In this document: positions 54,295-64,000 of the stretch, piece after piece
How the letters are laid out: every line of letters starts with the position of its first letter
Numbering within the stretch: position 1 is the first letter of the stretch
Source of the DNA: Sceloporus undulatus
Taxonomy: Eukaryota; Chordata; Lepidosauria; Squamata; Phrynosomatidae
Length of the DNA: 64,000 nucleotides
NCBI RefSeq assembly: GCF_019175285.1
Contig: NC_056523.1
Location: 186,899,608 to 186,963,607, forward strand
Direction: 5' to 3'
Notes under the pieces: generated by a model
Told to the model about the DNA's origin: nothing
Databases searched by the model: none
What the model saw: only the letters and a program-made list of their open reading frames with translations
Program-made: the position numbers and the translations under genes

Positions 54295-56860
54295 CCTGAG
54301 CCTTAGGGCTTTTTGAACAAAGGGAACTACAAATCACGTTTTCATGGGTTACACTGAATTAAACGTTCATACCCCTGTTATACATTCATTGGAGGTTCAA
54401 ATATTGCAGCTAACCTGCATCGCTATCCCTCGAGGGGAGTCCAGCCATCAGTCTCTTCTCCCTATGTTTTGTTTCACTCCCCGCAAGCTCTCTCTTGGCA
54501 GTATTTCCTTTATTTGGGTTAACATCTTGAATTGTAAGCCATTTCCAAGTTGTTCCTCTTCCTAAACTGAGATATTGACCTCTCAGTATTTCAGGACTAT
54601 AATACACACACACACACATACAAAAAGCACATCATGGATTTTGCCATTTTCTGTAAGGGACACCATTTTATTTTACTGTGCCATTATATTTAGTAGGACT
54701 TGAGCATCCGTGGATTTTGGGATCCATGGGAGATCCTGAAACCCAACCCCAGCAGATACCAAGAACCCACTGTATTCCTAAAACATATCCCGGAGTAGCC
54801 CTGTTGGCCTTGTGGCAAACCACAATCACACCCCAAATCTACAAAACAGTGATGCCTTAATGGGGCCAACCAAATGCAAAGCTCACAATATGCGCTTTTA
54901 AACATATTCCTAAACAACACAATATCATAAGCCTTATAACACCCCACACCTTACATTCTCCCCCTAACATTCCTTATCTTGCCTTTCCCTTCTAGTCCTT
55001 CCTTCACCCTCTTCATTCCGCCTTCACCTCCTTAATCCTGCAATGTCCTTCCATTCATTCATCTCGCTGTGTCTTTAAATCAATGTATTGACATAGTTCT
55101 GTGCATGTTTTGTTTGGAAGTCATGCTGATGGGAGAAATGCTCCAAGTATATATAACCAAGGAACTGCCATTTTAGTTTCCTTTGTAAGATAGAGCACTG
55201 TATACTTGGCTATTATGATTAGAGCAGTAGAGACACAGTATGCTAGGAAATCTGAATAAGAAACCAGAGCACATAGAATGTGAGGTATAAGAGAGGTGTA
55301 ATACTATTACTACATAGTGCTGCACTACTATCGCAGATATATGAAAGGCAGCATTCCCTCAGTAGCAAAGTAGGTTAAGTCTTCCACTTTTGAGATGTGT
55401 GAATGATGCCATATTTGGATATGCTTCCTGGGAGAAGCCCTTCTAGTTTTCTGAAACAGGCTTCAGAGAAAATGGAGGCTTCCCAGGACCATCTCTAAGC
55501 AGATCTGAGCCCCAAAGTCTCCCTGGTACCTTATCAGCTGCAAATGTGGAAGAGGTTCAGATAGTCTTGTTTTACCTGCCGTCACATATCTCTGCACTGT
55601 GACCCCTGTAAATATTTAGGTCCTTGACCAATGAAGTTAAGCACGCAGTTGTGTTAATTCACTTGTGCTTGATTATAGTTACTGCATATGCAACCTTTTT
55701 TCCCTAGTAGATAGTTGCTCCTACAGTTGTGTTGATAAATATGATGCAGGCTCATCCCTGTATGTACATTAAAACGCACCATTGTGTGCAATGTAAGGGT
55801 ATGGCCCAGCACAAAGCAAGGAGTTCATTCACATCCTTGAAAATTCACAGGTTGCAAAAATGCTGTAGGCTCACAAACAAGGAGATTAGAAACATACTGT
55901 TCAATTTGTTAATGGGTGTAAACATACTGAAAGAAAAAGGCAGCTGCCCTGAGTTTACAGTTTTAAGAGTGAAGCCTCTAAAAAAATGGGAGATGTTTGA
56001 CTCAACTTTTTTTAATCTCCCTGAAATCCTGCAAGAGGTCACAGATGAGTATTCCCCATTCTCCCCAGATGTATATATACACTCCTAGCCATACCTATTT
56101 AATTGCAAATAAATCACTGATTTCACTGATAATTCCATGTAAGTTTGTAGAGGATTAGAGATACAGTTCTATTTATGTTTACCTGAAAGCAAGATCCCAT
56201 AAAAACGACTACTATGTCTGGATATATAAGAGACTACATTTCTTTGGGTTTGTTAGAAAATTAGAACATTGAATTCTGCATTTCTTCAGTGTAAATATGC
56301 AAATGATCAGGGAGACAGAACATAAACAGAAAAGTGCTTTGCAGCCTTTAGCTTTCTAAGAAATGAATAGCAATAATAATAATAATAATAAAAACCAACA
56401 ACAGATTCCACATGAGTTTGCTTAAGGGCATGCTGGAGAAAGTAAACATTAACCCCGTGTGGTATTTTAGTAGCACAGATAATTATAAGTCTCTCAACTG
56501 GATATTAAACAAAACTGCCCAGTACAAAGTGAAACTATCCCTTGGCTCTAGCAGCCGATAGAACATGTCCCAACCCTTTGGAAAGATTTAGCCCTGCTTA
56601 TCTGGGGCAATCTGTAGTCACAAAGCATTGAGCATATTATTGCTTAATGACACGCCATGCTTTGCACCAGATTATTTAGTGATGTAATCTGCCAAGATGG
56701 AAGGAAAATGGGGTTGTAAAAGATCTTGGGATAGTGTCCTGGAACATAAATAATTAGTAAGAGATGAAAACAGGTGTTGGAGTTGCTAACCTTTCTCTGT
56801 TCGTAAATGTGTAGTTTGTGGTTCCTTTTGGATCTTAACAAAGACATTCTTTTATTTGCA
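54295..56860. other. Intron 1 of the CIRBP-like gene, few elements
   Basis: A minus-strand Tigger/pogo-like MITE fragment lies at 54695-54780 ('gagcatccgtggattttgggatccatggg'), followed to about 54950 by an unclassified repeat. The remainder is unrecognised. An open frame of 119 codons at 55729-56088 (+) shows no domain I know. Confidence 0.4.
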
Positions 56861-56873
56861 GATCACTTGAACA

Positions 56874-59800
56874 ATGGCATCAGATGAAGGAAAGCTCTTC
56901 ATTGGAGGACTCAGTTTTGACACCAATGAGCAGAATCTGGAGCAGTTGTTCTCCCCCTATGGAGACATTGCAGAAGGTGAGGAAAGATGTCAGACATGCC
57001 AGCATTACAACATGAAGCTGTCTGCGTATTAGTAATGATATTTCATTTGCCCCAATAATCTAGATAGCCTTCTATGAAGCAGTGCCTTTCAGGTGCTTTG
57101 GTCTTCAACTCCCGTTAACTCTCACATTACCATTGCCCCTTATTAGCAGTGGCTGATTAAAGCTTTAATCCAAAATATCTGGAGAGCAACATGTTGAGAA
57201 AGGCTGTTTTAGACAGCAGGATTCTTAAGCCTCCGCTTGTTAATTTTGCATCTTTTTACATTTGAGTGATTATGGTGGCCTTCCAGACAATCTGACTAAA
57301 TAGGGAGCTAAGAGAACATGACTAATGACTTTCTTCTGTATGTGACTTGAAAGTGTAGAGTGACATAAAATTGATACTTTTTTGTCATTTCCAGTGGTTG
57401 TGGTAAAAGACAGAGAGACCCAGCGGTCCAGGGGCTTTGGCTTTATTACCTATTGCCGCCCTGAGGATGCAAAGGATGCTATGAGAGCCATGAATGGAGA
57501 GGTGAGCACTTAAGATCCGTCTCTTTCAGCACTGTCTTGGAATATTTTAGGATTGCTAGATTTATCCTTCCATTTTACACATATATTTAACCTGAAATTC
57601 ACAGTGAGCATTAAGCTGCCTGACACCTACATTTAACTGCTAATTCTAGTGGTGCAATCTCACTGAATTGTTGACTTAGCATCCAGTGATGGTAGGTGTA
57701 GTCTCCCTATATGTACTAGGCTGAATATTAAGACTACTCTCTTCTCTGGCATTCTACTCTGGTTGTGGAATGTCCTTCATTTGAAGGCATATTTGTCATC
57801 AGTGTTGACTTCATTTCAGTACAAAGCTAACCAGCGCCTTTGGTATATTAAGGATTTTGGCTTGAGTGTGTAAACATATAAATTAATTATTTTTATATTG
57901 ATTCAAATACACATATCTGTACACTGTCTTGATCTGTTGATACCAGGATGGACACATTTCAGTTTGAGCTAGGTTTTGGATTTAGGTCTGAATAACTAAA
58001 TCCTGGTTTATGATTCCCAGGTCGCTATCAAAATGATCTTTGATAGCAGAGCTTCTTGGTAATTTTTTTTTCATTCTGAAGCAGGAATTAAAAAAGCAAA
58101 ATATATCTGTATCTGTAATGAACCACCTTTTCATAAAACCTATTAATTCCCTCTAAAGAAAACTAGGGCCTAAATATTCTAAAGGCACCAGATCCCATCT
58201 AATATTGAAAGCTAAGCAGAATTAGCTCTGCTTAGTACTTTGGATGGGAAAATCACTAATGAATACTAAATGCTGTAGGCTATCTTTCAGAAGAAAGGAG
58301 TGGCAAAACCACCTCTTAAGTATTCCTTGACTAAGAAAATCCTATGATTTTCCCATTGGGTTGCCTCAAGTCAACAGGTGACTTTAAGCCTCATACACAT
58401 AAAGAAAAAGTTATGGCTATTGTTGCCAAGGCTCTGCAGGAAGTTTTTTTTTATTTTTTAACTGTACATCTATTTCAACTAAAGAGTGAGAAACTAAAAT
58501 GCAATTTCACTGTCTCCTTAAAAACGTAATTGGCAGGTCAGTGCTATTTTTTATGTTGTTGGAGGATTTAGCCTCTTACTGGTGTTTACTGCACACTAAG
58601 CAATTCTAAACCAAGGCAAAAACAAATGCTTTTCTAGCCTGGCATTTCTAGCCATATTTACTTGCTAGTAAATCCCGTTGTTCAGTAGCATTTGTTTTCA
58701 ATTAATATGTAGAGAGTTATTGTCTCTTTGAGACTAACTGAAATAAAGAAGTTGACAGCATGAGCTTTCGTAGACTTCAGTCTACTTCCTCAGATGCATT
58801 AGTAGACTACTAAGTCTACAAAAGCTCATGATGCCAACTTTTTTATTTCAGTTAAGGACAAAACACACTGCAGAAATAATCCAGTTTGAGACCACTTTAT
58901 GTGCCCTAGCTCAATGCTAGGGAATCTTGGGAACTGTAGTTTATTGTGGCACTAGAGCTCTTTATAGAGAAGGCTAGGTGTTTCACAAAACTATAGTACA
59001 CAGGATTCTCTAGCATTGAGTCAGGGCGGTTAAAGCAGTCTCATCCTGGATTATTTCTGCAGTGTGCTTTGGACCTTAATCTGAATGGTGCTACATGTTC
59101 TCTCTACATACTGATTCTACACAGCTATATCTTTGAACAGTATTTCAGTCTAAAGGGCCTAACGTATTTATTTGACTCAGTAGGACTGATGTTTAATTGA
59201 GGCATAAATTTGGCTACTCTTAAGAATCAAAGCAGATGTGTTATCCATATTTTGACTGGTGTCCAAAAGAGACTCCTCTTGCTTTTGTTCTGCTGCCATT
59301 ATTATCATCTTGGTTAAAAATTCTAACTCGCACTTCGCTTGTTCTTCCCTCAAGTCTGTGGATGGCCGTCAGATCAGAGTTGATCAGGCTGGCAAATCTT
59401 CCCGTGGCTCTTCTGGAGGCAGAGGGCGTGGACGTGGATTCTCTAGAGGTGAGCTTTCCTGTGGTATCTTCCCTCCAAGGCTAACTGCTTAGCTGCATAG
59501 GAACAGAGTTAATCCTTGCATCTTTGTCTCAGGAGGTGGAGGATATGGAGGTGGCCGTTATGACAACAGAAGCGGTGGCTATGGAGGATCCAGAGACTAC
59601 TATGGCAGCAGGTAAGCCTGGCAGATGGAAACTGTAGATCTTACAGCTGGGTCATAGAGAACGTTATATATCATAAATTTAGACCCTTTTTCAGAACTAA
59701 CTAACCAGTGCACAAGTAAGAGCAGTCTAGCTCCGGCCTACTAGCAATTTGTGGTATCTAAAACTATCATTGTTACCATCTTGGCAGGAATACTGTTGGT

Positions 59801-61117
59801 TAGTCACAATTACAGTAGAGCCACTCAGTCAGTTGAATAATGAGTCAACATGCAGTTGAATTCTTTTGAGTCAATAGATATACTCTAGATGGGATTAACA
59901 GATTTAAGCCTTGTTTTCTGCTTCAGAATAGTAAAATTTTATGTGGTCCTTTCAGTTTTGAAAATACACCAATCCTTGTTTCATATGTGTTAATTTTCTG
60001 ATGGATTTGAGCTGTACTTAATGGGGAGCAAGTGGATGGTGTTTTTTAAATGCTGGTGTTCTTAGTACTTGGTAGACATCTGGCCACGGTATAGTTCTTT
60101 CACCTACAGATTTACTTAACCCCATATGCATATCAAATAACAGTTTTGTTGTAAACTTGTGATTCTTCATATATTTTGGTTGGTCCAGCCTTCTAGGGTG
60201 GAGAGCAATGCTGGAAATTCTTCTAGCTTGCTTCTGTCTCCCCTTAAGGAGTACAAAATTTAGTAACCACTGTCTTAAATTAAGAATATGATTGTGTTGT
60301 TTAATGATATGTAGCTGAATATGTGTACTCTTTGGCAATATAAATCTACTACATAATTACTGTGCCTTGATACATGGAACTTGATGAAGAATAGATTTGA
60401 CATATCCCTGTTCCAAGAGACTTGCAATCTAAAATAATTCAAAGGATGCCTGAGGATGGTATAATTACAGCGCTATAGATATAAAGTTTAATAATAATAA
60501 TAATGGTAGGGACTGATGTAAACAAAAGTTTATGGGATTGTTTCAGTTACATGTAGTTTGCATTAGATACAATAGAGTGACTGATAATTATGGATAAACT
60601 CCATAAAATAGTAGCAATTACTAGCAAGTATGTAACAAAAGTGTAGCTATTTGTGTGTGTGTGTGTAGAGTCATAGAATCCATTGAGTTTAGCATATTGT
60701 GGCTACTCCAGCTAATAGAAAATGGTGCTTTGATAGTCTCTCTAGTCAACTCGGCATCAATTAACACCTTCTAGAACTAGGGAGGAAACAGCATTTTTTG
60801 CCTTCTTACAGCTATTGATATTAGGTGCAGTGATGGAAGGACATGTCGAAAGTGGACATAGGTAGAAACAGATCAGAAGTGTCAGTTTATATGCATTAAT
60901 TTTAGCCAATAAAGAGGTTCATAGGAGGTAAGCTGAGCAATTCTGTCTTGTTTAAGAAGAATCTGCTTTCAGCTTTGGACTAATACATAGAATCTAACTA
61001 TAACCCTGTAGTGATCTTAATCAGTTTTCATCTGTATTTTTTTTTTACTGCAGGAATCAGGGAGGCTATGGAGACCGTTACTCTGGGAGTTCCTACAGAG
61101 ACAACTATGATAACTAG
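56874..61117 (+). CDS. CIRBP: CIRBP-like cold-inducible RNA-binding protein, five coding exons
   Basis: Coding exons are 56874-56976, 57395-57501, 59355-59448, 59533-59611 and 61054-61117. They total 447 nt, or 148 residues. All junctions are GT/AG with the same phases as the RBM3-like gene. The acceptor at 56860-56861 lies 12 bases before the ATG. The RRM has RNP2 LFIGGL (8-13) and RNP1 RGFGFITY (47-54), then [18 protein letters not shown] and an RGG-rich tail ([15 protein letters not shown]), ending [28 protein letters not shown] and VDQAGKS are CIRBP traits. AMRAMNGES and the C-terminus are RBM3-like, and the protein is shorter than human CIRBP (172). It may therefore be a CIRBP-like paralogue rather than the one-to-one orthologue. 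Family members act as RNA chaperones induced by mild cold. The TAG stop ends exactly at a splice donor. Confidence 0.9.
58185..58405 (+). mobile_element. 5S rRNA-derived SINE
   Basis: Carries more of the 5S head than the other copies: CCCATCTAATATTGAAAGCT, AAGCAGAATTAG, 'ttagtactttggatggg', 'aatgctgtaggct', then 'ggcaaaaccacctc' and 'ctcaagtcaacaggtgac'. It lies in intron 3 of the CIRBP-like gene. Confidence 0.82.
58700..59145. mobile_element. 'GTAGCACC...GAGACTAA' fold-back repeat split by a palindromic MITE
   Basis: The left arm and hairpin (58700-58855) and right end (59080-59145, 'ggtgctacatgttctctctacatactgattctac') belong to one element. A full palindromic MITE copy (58858-59085, CACACTGCAGAAATAATCCA with its inverted partner) sits between them. 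Confidence 0.75.
59612..61053 (+). other. Intron 5 of the CIRBP-like gene, nothing recognised
   Basis: AT-rich sequence with a short AAT run (60490-60504) and a GT run (60652-60666). No known element. Confidence 0.4.
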
Positions 61118-61690
61118 GTAAGGATATATGTTTAAAAGACCCCAGCAGGTTTAAATTTCATCAGCACCTGTCATACAGTAGCTATGGAAGCATAGCATTC
61201 AGCCCTCTAACCACCTAGTCTAACTTTGCCAGCAGAACTCCTGTCCTCATCAGAGGTCTAGCATAAATGTGGAGAACTGGCCTGCTGCTGGAATAACACA
61301 AAATGGGACAGTTAAACCCATCCACACAAACTTACTTTAAAGAGACTCTGTTGGGCCAGCCTGTAAAAATCTTGACTACGGCCTTTACGCACAGGAACTT
61401 CCTCTGAACCGTAAGTTTGTGGGAATTAAACTGCCACATTCCTAATAGGGTCATGCTTCTAAAACCAAAGAGTCTGCAAATACCCACTCATTGATAGATC
61501 AGCGTATTAAGAAGAGTAGAAAAACAGGAAACTCAGTGCCTGGTCCTGACCCATCTCACCACTTCTTGGTCTTTTTTACGTTATTGGTCAGTGTCCCGTA
61601 TTCCCCATTGCAAACAGTCTTCCCTTGGGCTGGGTGGAGGGAGTCTTGTTTAGGTGAGTGTACACGTGTTCTTCAGTGTGCTTTACGACT

Positions 61691-61807
61691 TGTACCTGCT
61701 TCTTGTCCTCAGCTTACACCGAGCATAAATCCTTCCTGAATCAAGATCGTCCTTCCAATGGTCGTATTTATAAAGATTTTTGGAGCTTCGCTGAATCTTG
61801 TTTAGTT
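61691..61807 (+). promoter_or_regulatory. CIRBP: Conserved last-splice-site / 3'UTR block, CIRBP-like copy
   Basis: Partner of 47710-47826 with four mismatches in 117. The acceptor AG is at 61711-61712. Conservation covers the pyrimidine tract, the splice site and 95 bases of the 3'UTR. Confidence 0.85.
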
Positions 61808-62390
61808 CTCTACCTGTATCTTCCCTTTTTTGTAGTCTTATCATGAGCAGCCCACCAGCTTCTGCTACAGGATGGCCTGTTAGAGCTTTCTGGAGAAAAA
61901 CATTTTAATTTGCCTTTTTTTTACAGGTGTGTTTAAGCATTTTGAATACATACTTGCATTGCTTCCCCTGCCCTCACATTCTTTTAACAAGCTAGGATGG
62001 GGGCTCTGACCTATATTTCACATACAATTCCCCAGAATCTGAACAAGGTGTGAAGATCCTCCTTGTTTTTATAAATGCATTAATACCTTGTAGTTTTGTA
62101 AAAGTCCTATGGTGTAGCAAGGAAGGGGTGTGGTGGAAGGCAAACCCCCCTTCATTATAAAGGGAGTCTCATTTGTTTGATCTTCAGAAATCAGAATTTA
62201 TACTGTATGATGTACCTAGAACTGAAGCTTGCAGAACTTGCAAGTTGTTCTTGAAAAATGTTTGTTTATATTTTTTTTTAAACTGGAAGACTCACATGTA
62301 ACTCGATATTGTACTAAAAGTGGTTAAGGAATTCCTGTATTCAGTTCTTTGGCTTCACGAAGCCTATTAAATGCCCTTCTGAAAATTAAT
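61713..62390 (+). other. CIRBP: 3'UTR exon of the CIRBP-like gene
   Basis: From the acceptor at 61712 to past the ATTAAA at 62366. The end region (TGTTTGTTTATATT, 'aaggaattcctgtattcagtt', 'ggcttcacgaagcc') parallels the RBM3-like 3'UTR. Confidence 0.75.
62366..62371 (+). terminator. CIRBP: Poly(A) signal ATTAAA of the CIRBP-like gene
   Basis: ATTAAA followed by a T/G-rich stretch. Its position matches that in the paralogue. Confidence 0.7.
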
Positions 62391-62399
62391 TCTGTTCGT

Positions 62400-64000
62400 G
62401 ACCTTTTAACACTATAAACTATATATGCAGCCAGTCTGAGGCCACATGTCTGGAACACAATTTAAACAGCAGTGTCTATATTTGACAAAAGGAAATCTTT
62501 GAAGATGACATTGAAGAATCCCATGAGGTGTACCAGGGTGTGGTCAGGGTAAAATCAGAAGCATTGATCTTTGGACACTTTCATACTTCCACAGTATGCC
62601 TAGAGAGAATCAATTGATTTTTCTACTATAAAGCTGCTCTGCTGTAGAGGCATTCCTGGGTGTGTACAAACATGCCAGCCAAACTTTTAGGCCATCAGTC
62701 TGGGAGCTAAGTGCACCCCTTGATAAAGCAACCCATCTACAGCTACACATTGCAAAGGAAGAAGAGCACCAATGGGTGGGATGTTTTTGCTGATCTTCTC
62801 AACCCTACAGCTTCCAAGAGGCTCAAGTCCCCCAAAATGTGGATTGACAGTCAAGGTGGTAATGCATAGGTAGAGTTATATGTGTAGTGAGAATAAGAAA
62901 GCCTCCAAATTATATTTGGTATAGAGCATGGCTTCCTGAAAATGGGAGCCTTACTTTCCAAAAAGGTAGGAATAAGCTTTCTGCTTTGAGGCTATGAAAA
63001 TCCACTTGAATGTATGGCATATTGAAATCTTAGAAACTGTTGTCCAGTTGGAACACAGTTTCAGAATTTTGCAGAGCTCTTTGCCCTTTACCTGTTTCTT
63101 GCTAAATTGAATTATGTATTGTGGGTTAACATTGCAGAATCAATGCAAACCTGGTCAATTGCCATGACTAACACTAACCATAATTTGGCTGTTACTCACT
63201 GGCATTCAGGGAGGGAGCACAGGTACAACTTTGTGGCCAAACAGCTCTGGTCATATTTACTGTTTGGCTCATTTTTATAATAAAAATTGGGGGACTCGCA
63301 TGATTTACGAAAGGAAGAAACAGATCATGGCAGGGCCAACATTCCTTCAAGTGTACTGCCCATGGAAACGTCTGCTGCTGGCTGAGCCTCTACTAATTGA
63401 TCATGTTCAAAATAGTTCCGTCTGGTTTGTGACAGCCCTCTTCTGCTGGTTTTTTCCCATGTGGGCATAATACACCAAGGTCCATAGATGGTAGGTGCTT
63501 TGGGAGTTACTCATTTTGGATATTTATATATCACTAGGCTAGCCATCCATGGATTGATACTCCTGCAGATTGCCTTGCCCCATATTAGTCATTAGTGACA
63601 TGAGCCCACAGGCACATAGATGTGGGCACATGTGCATCACTGCTCATTGATTAATATAGGCTTGAGTACCCCAAGTTTTTCCCATCTGCGGAGTGTGGGG
63701 TGGGGAATGGAACCAAACCTTCACAGGTGGGAATGGCCCACTATCTTAATATTTTATTTAAGATTTTCATATATTGTCTTTCATAGATCTCCAGGGGTGG
63801 CTACCAATAGAATTTAAAACAAGTATTAAAGATTAGTAATGAACCTGAAAAACAACTAAAACTATTGGTGCTTAACACCTGTGAGATAAAATGCTGATTT
63901 AGTGGGCAACTGCATCAAACCCTGTTTAAAGGGCGTAAGAATGTAACTCCATGGAATAACCCCAGGTTTAAAGCATGGGATGATGTGTATTACCTATTGT
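62400..64000. other. Intergenic to the right edge, nothing recognised
   Basis: No gene, RNA or repeat I can name. The short open frames show no motifs. Confidence 0.35.

Noticed and set aside
55729-56088. 119-codon open frame in intron 1 of the CIRBP-like gene
   Set aside because: No motif recognised and no splice or promoter support; likely chance.
1-64000. Endogenous retrovirus, CRISPR array or bacterial-type operon
   Set aside because: No retroviral domains, spaced direct repeats or compact prokaryotic gene order are visible; the window is vertebrate nuclear DNA.

Overview
The window looks like nuclear DNA of a squamate reptile, probably a lizard. Host genes have vertebrate exon-intron structure. 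The repeats combine CR1, L2-like and BovB-type (RTE) LINEs, tRNA-derived SINEs with a BovB-like tail (Sauria-type), 5S rRNA-derived SINEs, and many short palindromic DNA transposons. The species cannot be named from the sequence.

Layout. From 1 to about 21 kb lie two lysozyme-C/SPACA3-type genes, both read leftward. The left one shows only its first coding exon (1894-2032) and runs off the left edge. The right one is complete in four exons (20911 down to 11354) and codes for 148 residues with all eight cysteines, but the catalytic Glu35 is Ala and Asp52 is Glu. From 21 to 30 kb I see only repeats and featureless sequence. PROP1, the pituitary paired-like homeobox gene, occupies 30192-38380 (+) in three exons that give 228 residues, with a perfect CRE and a TATA-like box just upstream. 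From 38.4 to 43.2 kb is repeat-rich. From 43.2 to 62.4 kb are two tandem cold-inducible RRM-RGG genes on the + strand. The first (RBM3-like) has coding exons from 45565 to 47349. The second (CIRBP-like) has them from 56874 to 61117. Each has a CpG-island promoter with a non-coding first exon, five coding exons and a separate 3'UTR exon. The right 1.6 kb shows no gene.

How they relate. The lysozyme pair, PROP1 and the RNA-binding pair do not form a pathway. The lysozyme pair suggests secreted or gamete-surface proteins. PROP1 acts in the pituitary. The RBM3/CIRBP pair binds RNA and responds to temperature in other vertebrates. The most striking signal is a 117-base block over the last 3' splice site and 3'UTR of the two RNA-binding genes. 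It is 113/117 identical between the paralogues, while a coding exon of the same genes is only about 71% identical. A 10-base N gap lies in a trinucleotide repeat at 8381-8390. No intact retroviral or LTR element was seen.
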